Under the pieces are notes generated by a model. That model ran no database searches and was not told the DNA's origin. It saw only the letters and a list, made by a program, of their open reading frames with translations. A DNA stretch of 64,000 bases from Treponema sp. (GTDB taxonomy: Bacteria > Spirochaetota > Spirochaetia > Treponematales > Treponemataceae), in NCBI GenBank assembly GCA_017651065.1, contig JAGCDP010000037.1:29048-93047 (forward strand), read 5' to 3'. The translations under genes and the position numbers were made by a program. Shown here piece after piece: positions 33,741-42,285 of this stretch. The first letter of the stretch is position 1; the number at the start of each line of letters is the position of its first letter.

Positions 33741-33782
33741 CTATAACTCATCATATAAAACTAGTATTAGCGCAAGTTATAG
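33741..33782 (+). promoter_or_regulatory. Second regulatory motif before metN copy 2
   Basis: The element begins CTATAACTCATCATAT, continues AAAACTAGTATTAG and ends CGCAAGTTATAG. The ends CTATAACT and AGTTATAG are an exact 8-bp inverted repeat separated by 26 bp. It is the clearest of the four copies (others at 18236, 23830, 36755). Confidence 0.68.
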
Positions 33783-33819
33783 ATTTTTGCTATATCTTAA
33801 AAAAGTGAAAGGACAGGCT

Positions 33820-33885
33820 AAAAATTGCTTGCGCAATTTTTTTAACGCCTTCCGATTAATCACCGGCCGCCAGCGGCCTTACTCA
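33820..33885 (-). repeat. 66-bp two-hairpin repeat, copy 2 (inverted relative to 2427-2492)
   Basis: The sequence is the reverse complement of the copy at 2427-2492 with about five differences. It includes GGCCGCCAGCGGCC and the stem around AATTGCTTGCGCAATT. It ends directly at the AGGAGG ribosome site of metN copy 2. Confidence 0.85.
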
Positions 33886-33894
33886 GGAGGCATT

Positions 33895-34938
33895 ATGCCA
33901 ATAATTGAACTTAAAGACATTTACAAAACCTTCACAGACGGGAAGAAAAGCTTTAACGCAGTTGAAAATGCGAGCGTTTCTATTGAGAAGGGAGAGATTT
34001 TTGGAATCATTGGTTTTTCGGGGGCAGGAAAATCTACTCTGGTACGAACAATAAATCTGCTTGGTCGTCCAACTTCGGGCAGCGTTACTGTTCGTGGAAA
34101 AGATTTTTTGAGCCTTAGTCCAAAGGAGCTCCGCGAAGAACGAAAAACAATCGGAATGATTTTCCAGCATTTTAATCTGATGAAGAGCCGCACTGTTTTT
34201 GGCAATGTTGCTTTTCCGTTAAAGCGCAGCGGACTTTCTAAAGACGAAATTGCAAAAAAGGTTCACGAGCTTTTGGAGCTTGTAGAAATAAAGGATAAGG
34301 AAAATGTGTATCCGTCACAACTTTCAGGTGGACAGAAGCAGCGTGTTGCAATTGCACGTGCCCTTGCAAATAATCCGGATATTCTTTTGTGCGATGAAGC
34401 AACTTCCGCACTAGACCCTACAACAACACGTTCAATTCTTGCGCTGCTTAAAAAGCTGAACAAGGAGCTTGGACTTACAATCGTAATCATCACTCATCAG
34501 ATGGAAGTTATAAAAGAAATCTGTTCTAAGGTTGCCGTAATGGAAAACGGAAAGATTGTTGAACAGGGTGAAGTATTTAATATTTTTGCATCTCCTAAGG
34601 ATGAAGTTACAAAACGCTTTATCCGCTCAACTTCGAGCCTTACAAAAATTGAACAGCTTATTGCAGAGGATTCGCCTGTTGTTAAGCTTGCGGCAGATGA
34701 AACTCTGGTACGGTTTACGTTCAGAGAAAAGAATGTTTCTGAGCCGATTATTTCTGCAATGTCGCGCCTGTACGAAATTACAATCAACATTATTTTTGCA
34801 GATGTAGAAATTGTTCAGGACGCACCAATAGGCGGAACTGTAGCAATTGTAAGTGGAAAGGAAGATGTAGTAAAACGCGCACTGGCACATATTGAACAAC
34901 AAGGGGTCGGAGTAGAAGTGCTAAAGACAGGAATATAA
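33895..34938 (+). CDS. metN: Methionine-type ABC importer ATP-binding protein (copy 2)
   Basis: From ATG 33895 (after AGGAGG) the protein has 347 residues; the frame to 33787 would include the repeat. Walker A is GFSGAGKST, signature LSGGQKQRVAIARAL, Walker B ILLCDEATSALDPTT, switch IITHQ, and a C-terminal NIL domain follows (about 265-345). It is closely similar to metN copy 1 (2516-3538). Its permease partner is frameshifted just downstream, so this transporter may be inactive in this strain unless the shift is a sequencing error. Confidence 0.92.
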   Translation: MPIIELKDIYKTFTDGKKSFNAVENASVSIEKGEIFGIIGFSGAGKSTLVRTINLLGRPTSGSVTVRGKDFLSLSPKELREERKTIGMIFQHFNLMKSRTVFGNVAFPLKRSGLSKDEIAKKVHELLELVEIKDKENVYPSQLSGGQKQRVAIARALANNPDILLCDEATSALDPTTTRSILALLKKLNKELGLTIVIITHQMEVIKEICSKVAVMENGKIVEQGEVFNIFASPKDEVTKRFIRSTSSLTKIEQLIAEDSPVVKLAADETLVRFTFREKNVSEPIISAMSRLYEITINIIFADVEIVQDAPIGGTVAIVSGKEDVVKRALAHIEQQGVGVEVLKTGI

Positions 34939-34945
34939 CAGCGCC

Positions 34946-35010
34946 TGTCATTGCCGGACTCGATCCGGCAATCTAGTGAAAGATTCCCGTGTCAAGCACG
35001 GGAATGACAT
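34946..35010. repeat. Short dispersed hairpin repeat (TGTCATTGCCGG... / ...CGGGAATGACA)
   Basis: Two hairpins, TTGCCGG-x-CCGGCAA and ATTCCCGTG-x-CACGGGAAT, lie between TGTCAT and ATGACA ends. Related elements recur between 34.9 and 63.5 kb. No coding function. Confidence 0.8.
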
Positions 35011-35028
35011 TCTTTAGGAGGATTAATT

Positions 35029-35708
35029 ATGACAGAATTCATCACAAAAATTTTACCAAACGTTTCATCACATCCCGAGCGATTTTTTAACGGACTGCTC
35101 GAAACTTTTATAATGACACTATGGGCAGGAGGCATAAGCTTTGTAATAGGACTTGTGTTCGGCATTGTGCTCATCGTAACTAAGAAGGGTTCAATTTTGC
35201 AGAACAAAGTTATCTATCAGATTCTTGATAAGACAATAAACTTTTTCCGTTCAATTCCTTTATCATTCTGCTTACAGGTGTTATGCCTTTGAGCCGACTT
35301 TTGATGGGAACTGCAATTGGAGTGCGTGGTGCAATTGTACCGCTCATTTTTGGATGCGTGCCTTTCTTCAGCCGTCAGGTAGAAACTGCACTTGCCGAAG
35401 TAGACAGTGGTTTGATTGAAGCTGCCGAAAGCATGGGACTTACTCCGGTTGATATTATCTTCCGCGTGTATCTGCGCGAAAGTATCGGTCCGCTTGTTCG
35501 TGGTACGACAATCACTCTTGTAAGTTTGATTGGACTAACAGCAATGGCCGGAGCAGTAGGTGCCGGTGGACTTGGTAACTACGCCATCATGTACGGACAC
35601 GACCGCAACCAGCTTGATGTTACCTGGCTTACGATTTTTGTTCTTGTAATTATCGTAAACCTTATTCAACTGGGCGGTAATAAAATAATCAAAAAGAACA
35701 GACATTAA
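35029..35708 (+). pseudogene. metI: Methionine-type ABC importer permease (copy 2), frameshifted
   Basis: The first frame (35029-35292) encodes the MetI N-terminus MTEFITKILPNVSSHPERFF up to NFFRSIP. The second frame (35283-35708) continues from VMPLSRLLMGTAIGVRGAIV to the end, including EAAESMGLTPVDIIFRVYLRES. Adding one T in CCTTTATC at about 35258-35263 restores FRSIPFIILLTGVMPLSR, the normal family text. This is a single-base deletion next to a T run; it could be real or a sequencing/assembly error. Otherwise the gene is full length (about 226 residues). Confidence 0.85.
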
Positions 35709-35710
35709 CC

Positions 35711-35780
35711 TGTCATTTTCGGGCTTGACCCGAAAATCTATCATTAAGAGAGATTGCCGTGTCAAGCACGGCAATGACAT
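35711..35780. repeat. Short dispersed hairpin repeat
   Basis: TGTCATTTTCGGG-x-CCCGAAAA and TTGCCGTG-x-CACGGCAA hairpins, ending AATGACA. Same family as 34946-35010. Confidence 0.8.
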
Positions 35781-35797
35781 TTGTTTTGGAGGCATAT

Positions 35798-36748
35798 ATG
35801 CGCAAAATAGCAATCATTGGTGCAGGGCACGTTGGAAGTCATGGCGGCTATGCACTTATCAGCCAGGGACTTGCAGAAGAAATTGTTTACATAGACATAG
35901 ATGAAAAAAAGGCTGCGGCTCAGGCACTGGATCTTCAGGATTCATCAACATATCTTGGACGCACAGTTCATGTAAAAGCAGGCAGCTACGACGATATAAA
36001 GGATGCAGGCATTCTTATAGTTGCCGCAGGCCCGCTCCCGGATATGGCAGCAGGACAGACAGACCGCCAGCAGACGCTTGGGGCAACAGTTGCAATTCTT
36101 AAAGACATTGTTCCAAAAATCAAGGCCAGCGGCTTCAACGGAATTATCATAAATATTTCAAACCCTGCAGATGTAGTAACACATTATCTTCAGGAAAAGC
36201 TTGGCTGGGACAAAAAGCGTATTCTTTCAACCTCCACTACCCTGGATTCTGCAAGAGTGCGCCGCGCCATCAGCGAAGAAACAGGCTATTCACAAAAATC
36301 AATTCAGGCTTATGCGCTTGGTGAACATGGTGAAAGTCAGATTGTTCCTTGGAGCAATGTCACAGTTGCAGGCAAGCCTATTCTGGAACTTATAAAAGAA
36401 CAGCCGAAACGTTTCGGTAAGCTTGATCTGGATGGCATTGCTGTTCGTGCAAAACAGGCAGGCTGGATAATTCTTGGCGGTAAAGGTTCTACAGAGTTTG
36501 GAATTGGTGCAAGTATTGCAAATGTTGTTCAGGCAATTTTTGGTAATGAAGACAGAATTCTTCCGGTTTCTACACTCCTCCAGGGCGAATATGGACAGAA
36601 GGATGTTTTTGCAAGTGTTCCATGTCGTTTGAACGCAAATGGTGTTGCAGAGGTAATTCAATTATCGCTCACAGCAGACGAACAGAAGAAGTTTGATGCC
36701 AGCTGTCAGAGTATGAATGCGAATTATCAAAAGGCGCTTGAGCTATAG
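35798..36748 (+). CDS. L-lactate/L-2-hydroxyacid dehydrogenase family (HicDH-like)
   Basis: From ATG 35798 (after GGAGGC) the protein has 316 residues. It has the NAD loop IIGAGHVGSHGGYAL, the Asp/Glu region VYIDIDEKKA, NISNPADVVTHYL, and the catalytic His in YALGEHGESQ. The substrate-loop AAGPLPDMAAGQTDRQQT is longer than in lactate dehydrogenase (usually G-x-QKPGETR), as in L-2-hydroxyisocaproate dehydrogenases that take bulky side chains. It lies between metI and metQ of the second set. Reduction or oxidation of a methionine-derived 2-oxo/2-hydroxy acid such as 4-methylthio-2-oxobutanoate is a plausible role. Confidence 0.85.
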   Translation: MRKIAIIGAGHVGSHGGYALISQGLAEEIVYIDIDEKKAAAQALDLQDSSTYLGRTVHVKAGSYDDIKDAGILIVAAGPLPDMAAGQTDRQQTLGATVAILKDIVPKIKASGFNGIIINISNPADVVTHYLQEKLGWDKKRILSTSTTLDSARVRRAISEETGYSQKSIQAYALGEHGESQIVPWSNVTVAGKPILELIKEQPKRFGKLDLDGIAVRAKQAGWIILGGKGSTEFGIGASIANVVQAIFGNEDRILPVSTLLQGEYGQKDVFASVPCRLNANGVAEVIQLSLTADEQKKFDASCQSMNANYQKALEL

Positions 36749-36754
36749 GTTTAA

Positions 36755-36828
36755 CTTATAGCTGATGATAAAAAACTTATATTAGCAAAGGTTATAAGAA
36801 AATGTTATAACCTAGACATCAACTAGGT
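36755..36828 (+). promoter_or_regulatory. Second motif followed by an ACCTA-N9-TAGGT operator, before metQ copy 2
   Basis: The second motif begins CTTATAGCTGATGATA, continues AAAAACTTATATTAGC and ends AAAGGTTATAAG (36755-36798). The operator ACCTAGACATCAACTAGGT follows at 36810-36828, and the start codon is 49 bp further on. The order (second motif, then operator, then gene) is the same as at 18272-18202. Confidence 0.72.
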
Positions 36829-36877
36829 TGAAACCTCCGCTTGAGCGGAATAACTAATAACTTAAAGAGGTACAAAT

Positions 36878-37717
36878 ATGAAAAAAATTATCGCAGGTAT
36901 TTTAATTGGAGCTATTGCTCTTTCATCGGTTTTTGGTGCTACCAAAAAGTCAAAGAAAGCTAAGAACGTAGAAATCAAGATTGGCGTTGTAGGCTCAATC
37001 TACGAAGATCTTTGGGCACCAGCTCAGAAGGCACTTAAGGCAGAAGGAATCACACTTAAGATTGTTCAGTTCTCTGACTACGTTACACCAAACAATGCCC
37101 TCAACAACGGCGAAATTGATTTGAACGCTTTCCAGCACAGAATCTATCTTGAAAATGATGCAGGCAGCCACGGCTACAAGATTAAACTTATCGGAAACAC
37201 ATTCATCATTCCGCTCAACCTTTACAGTTCAAAAGTAAAGTCAGTAGCAGAACTTAAGAACGGTGCAGTAATTGCAATTCCAAACGATGTTACAAACGGT
37301 GGTCGTGCAATCAAGGTTCTTGCAGCAGCAGGACTCATTAAGCTTAGTCCAAATGCAGGCTTCAACCCAACAGTTGCAGACATTATAGAAAATCCAAAGA
37401 ACATTGTAATTAAAGAACTTGCTGCCAACACAATTCCAAGTGCTCTTGCCGATGTTGATGCTGCAATCGTAAATGGAAACTACGCTCTTGACTTTGGTAT
37501 CAAGACAGAAAGCGCAATCTTCAAAGATACATCGGTTGACGAAAAGCAGTACTGGAACCTTATCGCAGCCCGCACTTCAGATCTTAAGGATCCTGAAAAA
37601 GTAGAAATCTTCCGCAAGGTTGTAGAAGCATTCCAGTCAAAAGAAACAGAAGACGTATTCAACAAAACATACGGCGGCTACTTCATCAAAGAAGGCTGGG
37701 ATATTGATGAGTTTTAA
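36878..37717 (+). CDS. metQ: MetQ/NlpA-family substrate-binding protein (copy 2)
   Basis: The 279-residue protein has a signal peptide (MKKIIAGILIGAIALSSVFG) without a lipobox cysteine, unlike copy 1, so it is probably soluble in the periplasm. The mature part has the NlpA pattern: IKIGVVGSIYEDLWAPAQKAL, GEIDLNAFQHRIYLEND, IAIPNDVTNGGRAIKVLAAAG and VNGNYALDFGI. It has its own promoter region with both motifs. It probably works with MetN/MetI copy 2 or, because MetI copy 2 is frameshifted, with copy 1. Confidence 0.92.
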   Translation: MKKIIAGILIGAIALSSVFGATKKSKKAKNVEIKIGVVGSIYEDLWAPAQKALKAEGITLKIVQFSDYVTPNNALNNGEIDLNAFQHRIYLENDAGSHGYKIKLIGNTFIIPLNLYSSKVKSVAELKNGAVIAIPNDVTNGGRAIKVLAAAGLIKLSPNAGFNPTVADIIENPKNIVIKELAANTIPSALADVDAAIVNGNYALDFGIKTESAIFKDTSVDEKQYWNLIAARTSDLKDPEKVEIFRKVVEAFQSKETEDVFNKTYGGYFIKEGWDIDEF

Positions 37718-37732
37718 TAAATCATAAAAATG

Positions 37733-37801
37733 TGTCATTGCCGGGCTCGACCCGGCAATCTTTTATAAGAAGAGATTTTCGGGTCAAGCCCGAAAATGAC
37801 A
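37733..37801. repeat. Short dispersed hairpin repeat
   Basis: TGTCATTGCCGGG-x-CCCGGCAA and TTTTCGGG-x-CCCGAAAA hairpins ending AATGACA; same family as 34946-35010. Confidence 0.8.
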
Positions 37802-37820
37802 GATGTTCAAGAGGTCAATT

Positions 37821-39203
37821 ATGTCAGATATTAATCAGTTAAAAACAATAATCCAAGATCCAACAAGAGTAATTTTTGCAGAAAATATTGAAGAAAAATA
37901 TCTGAGCGACCAGCTTGGCAGAAAAAAGGGAAATGCTTCGGCACTTGTTTTTGTGGAATCAACAGAAGAAGTTAGCGCAGTGCTTAAGTTTGCACACGCC
38001 AACAACATCCCTGTCACCCCACGCGGTGCCGGAACAAATCTTGTAGGAAGTACAGTTCCACATAATGGTTCAATCATTTTAGACCTTTCGTATTTGAACC
38101 ACATCCTTGAAATAGACAAAGAAAACTTTTCTGCAACAGTAGAGCCCGGCGTAATCCTTGAAGACTTCCAGAAATATGTAGAAGGGCTTGGATTTTTCTA
38201 CCCGCCTGACCCAGGTGAAAAGCGTGCAAGCATCGGCGGAAACATTGCAACAAATGCCGGTGGAATGCGTGCCGTAAAATACGGAGTAACCCGCGACTAT
38301 GTAATGGGTCTTGAGCTCGTGCTCGCAGACGGAACAATTCTTACTGTGGGCAGCAAAAACCGCAAGGACACAACAGGCCTTGATATAAAAGACATAGTAA
38401 TAGGTTCGGAGGGAACCTTAGCAGTAATCACAAAATGTCTTTTACGCCTTATAGGAAAGCCCGAAAAATCGCAGAGCATTCTTGTAAGCTTTGACAGTTT
38501 GCAGGCCGGAATAGAAGCCGTGCCTATTATTCTGCGTCAGAACCTGAATCCTACTGCCGTGGAATTTATTGAACGAAAAGTAGTAAAACTTGGAGAAGAT
38601 TTTCTTGGCCTGAAGTATCCCGACCCGGAAGCAGCCGCTTATCTTCTTTTGACCTTTGACGGCGCTGCCGTAGAAATTGACGGAGCAATTGAAAAGTTGG
38701 GTCAGATCCTGCAGAGTGCCAGCCGCCGCGTAATTATTCTTGACGGCACTACCCCTGAATTAGACGCCGCCAATATCTGGAAAATCCGAGGATGTCTTGT
38801 AAAGGCAGTAGAAGCAGTTAGCGAACAGGAACCGCTTGATATAGTTGTTCCAATCGCCCGCGTTGCAGATTTTGTAGAATATGTAAACAAGCTGGAAAAC
38901 GAAAGCGGCATGCAGATGATAAGCTTTGGTCATGCCGGAGACGGAAACGTTCATCTTTGCGTAGTCCGTGGCGGCCGCAGCGAACAGCTTTGGGAAAGTG
39001 AACTTAACGCAAACCTCGAAAAACTGTATGCTAAAGCAAAAGAACTTGGAGGTCTAATTTCGGGCGAGCACGGCCTTGGCGTAAGTAAAAGAAGTTATTT
39101 CTTTGCCCAGACCCCTGCTGCCAGTGTAAACCTCATGAACGCAATTAAAAAGTCGTTCGATACAAAGGGAATACTTAACCCTGAAATTAGTTATGTAAAA
39201 TAG
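37821..39203 (+). CDS. FAD-linked D-2-hydroxyacid dehydrogenase (GlcD/D-lactate dehydrogenase type)
   Basis: From ATG 37821 (after AAGAGG) the protein has 460 residues. The FAD-binding PCMH segment is PVTPRGAGTNLVGSTVPHNGSIILDLSYLN (about 67-96), with NIATNAGGMRAVKYGVTRDYVMGLE later, and the C-terminal FAD-oxidase part ends GHAGDGNVHLCV and GEHGLGVSKR. Such enzymes oxidise D-lactate, glycolate, or other D-2-hydroxy acids. With the L-specific dehydrogenase upstream and the aminotransferase downstream, both isomers of a hydroxy acid could be turned into an amino acid. Methionine hydroxy analogue is a candidate substrate, by inference from the metN/metQ genes. Confidence 0.9.
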   Translation: MSDINQLKTIIQDPTRVIFAENIEEKYLSDQLGRKKGNASALVFVESTEEVSAVLKFAHANNIPVTPRGAGTNLVGSTVPHNGSIILDLSYLNHILEIDKENFSATVEPGVILEDFQKYVEGLGFFYPPDPGEKRASIGGNIATNAGGMRAVKYGVTRDYVMGLELVLADGTILTVGSKNRKDTTGLDIKDIVIGSEGTLAVITKCLLRLIGKPEKSQSILVSFDSLQAGIEAVPIILRQNLNPTAVEFIERKVVKLGEDFLGLKYPDPEAAAYLLLTFDGAAVEIDGAIEKLGQILQSASRRVIILDGTTPELDAANIWKIRGCLVKAVEAVSEQEPLDIVVPIARVADFVEYVNKLENESGMQMISFGHAGDGNVHLCVVRGGRSEQLWESELNANLEKLYAKAKELGGLISGEHGLGVSKRSYFFAQTPAASVNLMNAIKKSFDTKGILNPEISYVK

Positions 39204-39205
39204 CC

Positions 39206-39254
39206 CGTCATTGCGAGGAGCTAACTGGATTGCCACGCTTCGCTCGCAATGACG
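39206..39254. repeat. Short dispersed repeat (CGTCATTGCGAG... / ...CTCGCAATGACG)
   Basis: CGTCATTGCGAG at the left and CTCGCAATGACG at the right form a 12-bp inverted repeat around GCTAACTGGATTGCCACGCTTCG-type sequence. It lies in the gap before the aminotransferase. Confidence 0.75.
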
Positions 39255-39271
39255 AATGCATGGAGAATACA

Positions 39272-40438
39272 ATGCCAGAACTTTCAAATAGAACTTCAAC
39301 CTTCACAGACAGCGTAATCCGCAGAATGACCCGCATTTCAAACCAGTACGGCGCAGTAAACCTTTCGCAGGGCTTTCCTGACTTTGAACCGCCCCGCCCT
39401 ATTCTTGACCGTCTGGCACAGGTAACAAAAGAAGACTTTCATCAGTATTCAACAACCTGGGGTGCGCAGAATTTCCGCGAAGCACTTGCTGCAAAAATCA
39501 CACATTTTTCTGGTGTTCAAGTAGATCCTAATTCAGAGCTTGTAGTAACCTGTGGTTCCACAGAAGCAATGATGGCCGCTATGATGAGTGTTACAAATCC
39601 CGGCGACAAAGTAATTGTCTTTTCTCCGTTTTATGAAAACTACGGTGCCGACACAATTTTGAGCGGAGCAGAACCAATTTATGTTCCGCTTGTTCCACCT
39701 GAATATAATTTTGACGCCGCCGTGCTCGAAGATGCCTTCCGCAAAAAGCCTAAGGCAATCATTGTATGTAATCCTTCAAATCCATGCGGTAAAGTTTTCA
39801 CCCGCGAAGAGCTCACAATAATTGCAGACCTGGCAAAAAAATATGACTCATTTGTAATCACAGATGAAGTATACGAACACATCCTCTACAAGCCGCACGT
39901 TCACACATACATGGCAAGCCTGCCCGGCATGAAAGACCGCACAATCACCTGTAATTCACTTTCAAAAACATATTCAATTACAGGCTGGCGACTCGGCTAC
40001 ACTCAAGCAAATCCGGAAGTAACAGAACGAATAAAAAAAGTACATGACTTTCTAACAGTAGGTGCCGCAGCTCCATTACAGGAAGCAGCCGTAACAGGAC
40101 TCCGCTTTGGTGACGAATACTACGCAGACCTTCAGGAAAAATACACTCACAAACGAAATCTCTTTTTGCAGGGCCTTCGCGACATAGGACTTCCTCACAC
40201 AGAACCACAGGGCGCCTATTACATCATGATAGACATCAGCGAGTTCGGCTACGAGGATGACCTTGAGTTTGCAGAAATCCTTGCCCGTGATGTTGGAGTT
40301 GGAACAGTACCAGGTTCATCATTTTTCCGCGAGCCGGAGAACCGCTATGTGCGCATTCACTTTGCAAAAAAAGACGAAACCTTAAACGAAGCACTGAACA
40401 GACTTTCAATAATTAGAGAAAAAATCAAAAAAAGATGA
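39272..40438 (+). CDS. Class I PLP aminotransferase
   Basis: From ATG 39272 (after GGAG) the protein has 388 residues. It shows YGAVNLSQGFPDFEPP at the start, CNPSNPCGKVFTREEL, VITDEVYEHILYKPHVH and the Schiff-base lysine in NSLSKTYSITGWRLGY. The N-SLSKT-x-x-x-TGWRLGY and GFPDF features resemble methionine/kynurenine-type aminotransferases (YbdL/KYAT) as well as aspartate aminotransferases. YbdL acts on methionine and 4-methylthio-2-oxobutanoate, which fits the neighbours. Specificity remains inferred. Confidence 0.88.
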   Translation: MPELSNRTSTFTDSVIRRMTRISNQYGAVNLSQGFPDFEPPRPILDRLAQVTKEDFHQYSTTWGAQNFREALAAKITHFSGVQVDPNSELVVTCGSTEAMMAAMMSVTNPGDKVIVFSPFYENYGADTILSGAEPIYVPLVPPEYNFDAAVLEDAFRKKPKAIIVCNPSNPCGKVFTREELTIIADLAKKYDSFVITDEVYEHILYKPHVHTYMASLPGMKDRTITCNSLSKTYSITGWRLGYTQANPEVTERIKKVHDFLTVGAAAPLQEAAVTGLRFGDEYYADLQEKYTHKRNLFLQGLRDIGLPHTEPQGAYYIMIDISEFGYEDDLEFAEILARDVGVGTVPGSSFFREPENRYVRIHFAKKDETLNEALNRLSIIREKIKKR

Positions 40439-40461
40439 TATAATTGCTTCAGGAGGAAAAA

Positions 40462-41379
40462 TTGACCCTTCAGCAAATCAAATATGTAATAGGAATTGCA
40501 GAAACAGGCTCATTCAACAAGGCAGCAGAAAAGCTTTTTGTATCTCAGCCTTCACTCACTGCAACAATTCATGATCTTGAAGATGAACTTGGCATAGAAA
40601 TATTCAACCGAACAGGCCGCGGTGTTACACTTACAAACGACGGAACAGAATTCCTTACTTCTGCACGACAGCTTTACATTGATTATCAGAGTGTAATGGA
40701 AAAATACGGCGAAAACGGAAAAATCAAAAAGAAGTTCGGAGTTTCAACACAGCACTACTCTTTTGCAGTAAAAAGCTTTGTCGAAATGGTAAAAGACTTC
40801 AACACAAACGAATACGAATTTGCAATCCGCGAAACAAAAACCCGCGAAGTTATAGAAGACGTTGCAACCCTCAAAAGTGAAATCGGAATCCTCTACTTAA
40901 GCGAATTCAACCGCAAGGCAATCACAAGCATCTTAAAATCAAAGGAACTTGAATTTCATCATCTTATAGACTGCAAGGCTTATGTTTATATCTGGAAAGG
41001 CCACCCGCTTGCAAACAAAAAACAAATCAGCCTTTCACAGCTTGAAGACTACCCTTGCCTTTCTTTTGAACAGGGCGACGGAGCAAGCTTTTATTTTGCA
41101 GAAGAAATCTTAAGCACTGAAGAATATCACAGAACAATCAAAGCAAACGACCGTGCAACAATCCTGAATCTTATGATTGGCTTAAACGGCTACACACTTT
41201 GTTCCGGAATTATCTGCGAAGAGCTCAACGGTTCAGACTACATTGCAGTTCCGTTCAAAGAAGAAGATGAATCAATAAACCGAATTATGGAAATTGGTTT
41301 TATTACAAGACGCGGCTTTAACTTGAGTACAATCGGTAATAAATATATAGAAGAAGTCAAAAAATATCTTTCAATATAA
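40462..41379 (+). CDS. LysR-family transcriptional regulator (copy 2)
   Basis: I choose the TTG at 40462, preceded by AGGAGG; the frame to 40444 would place the ribosome site inside the gene. The 305-residue protein has the helix-turn-helix NKAAEKLFVSQPSLTATIHDLEDELGIEIFNRTGRGVTLTNDG and an effector domain. It is a paralogue of the LysR at 9272-10192, sharing LTLQQIKYVIGIAETGS-like starts and FAIRETKTREVIEDVATLKSEIGILYLSE. It is followed 6 bp later by larE copy 2. It is a good candidate for binding the second motif found before metN and metQ copy 2. Confidence 0.92.
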   Translation: MTLQQIKYVIGIAETGSFNKAAEKLFVSQPSLTATIHDLEDELGIEIFNRTGRGVTLTNDGTEFLTSARQLYIDYQSVMEKYGENGKIKKKFGVSTQHYSFAVKSFVEMVKDFNTNEYEFAIRETKTREVIEDVATLKSEIGILYLSEFNRKAITSILKSKELEFHHLIDCKAYVYIWKGHPLANKKQISLSQLEDYPCLSFEQGDGASFYFAEEILSTEEYHRTIKANDRATILNLMIGLNGYTLCSGIICEELNGSDYIAVPFKEEDESINRIMEIGFITRRGFNLSTIGNKYIEEVKKYLSI

Positions 41380-41385
41380 AAGACT

Positions 41386-42216
41386 ATGGCAGAACAGAAT
41401 ATAGACATTAATACAAAGCTTGAAAATCTCAAAGATTATCTTCGCTCTCTTGGAAGCGTTGCAGTTGCTTATTCCAGCGGAGTTGATTCTACATTTCTTT
41501 TAAAAGTTGCCCACGACGTTCTTGGCGAAAAAGCAATTGCAATTACAGCAAGCTCACGCTCTTTCCCGGCACGCGAATCAAACGAAGCGGCTGATTTTTG
41601 TAAGGCAAACGGAATCAAACAGATTGCAATTGAATCAGAAGAATTAAACATTCCTGAATTCCGCCATAATGCTGTTGACCGCTGTTACCACTGCAAAAAA
41701 GAGCTTTTTACAAAAATCATCACTCTTGCAAAACAAAATGGAATTGAACACGTATGCGAAGGCAGCAATATGGATGATAACGGAGATTACCGCCCTGGTT
41801 TAAAAGCAGTAGCTGAACTTGGAGTAAAAAGTCCGCTTAGAAAATGTGAATTATATAAGGAAGAAATCAGAACTCTTTCAAAACAGATGAATCTTCCTAC
41901 CTGGGACAAACCAAGCTTTGCCTGTCTTGCTTCCCGTTTTGTTTATGGAGAAGAAATCACTGAACAGAAGCTTACAATGGTAGAAAAAGCAGAACAATCA
42001 CTTCTTGATCTTGGATTTAAACAGCTCAGGGTACGCATTCACGGAGAAAATCTTGCGCGCATAGAAGTTTTGCCAACTGAACTGGAAAAGCTCCTTGAAC
42101 TTCGGGAAACTGTTGTAAAAGAACTTCGCCAGGCAGGATTTGCATATATCACAATGGATTTGCAGGGTTACCGCACCGGTGCAATGAATGAAGTAATCAA
42201 AACTGATATAAAATAA
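41386..42216 (+). CDS. larE: LarE-family PP-loop sulfur transferase (copy 2)
   Basis: The 276-residue protein has the PP-loop SSGVDSTFLLKVAHD (about 30-44), the cysteine pair in DRCYHCKKELF and a third cysteine in PSFACLASRF, the set that holds a [4Fe-4S] cluster in one LarE class. It is highly similar to the copy at 18303-19121 over its whole length. Lactate racemase and its nickel-pincer cofactor handle 2-hydroxy acids, so LarE in an operon with D- and L-2-hydroxyacid dehydrogenases is suggestive, yet larA, larB and larC are absent from the window. Confidence 0.9.
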   Translation: MAEQNIDINTKLENLKDYLRSLGSVAVAYSSGVDSTFLLKVAHDVLGEKAIAITASSRSFPARESNEAADFCKANGIKQIAIESEELNIPEFRHNAVDRCYHCKKELFTKIITLAKQNGIEHVCEGSNMDDNGDYRPGLKAVAELGVKSPLRKCELYKEEIRTLSKQMNLPTWDKPSFACLASRFVYGEEITEQKLTMVEKAEQSLLDLGFKQLRVRIHGENLARIEVLPTELEKLLELRETVVKELRQAGFAYITMDLQGYRTGAMNEVIKTDIK

Positions 42217-42285
42217 GAAAAATATTTTCTTTCTTTTATACAGTTTCCACCTTGACAAATTCTATTTCTAGCATAAAATAGAGAT

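Noticed and set aside
33787..33894. Extended N-terminus for metN copy 2
   Set aside because: The added codons run through the 66-bp repeat and the AGGAGG ribosome site that precedes ATG 33895.
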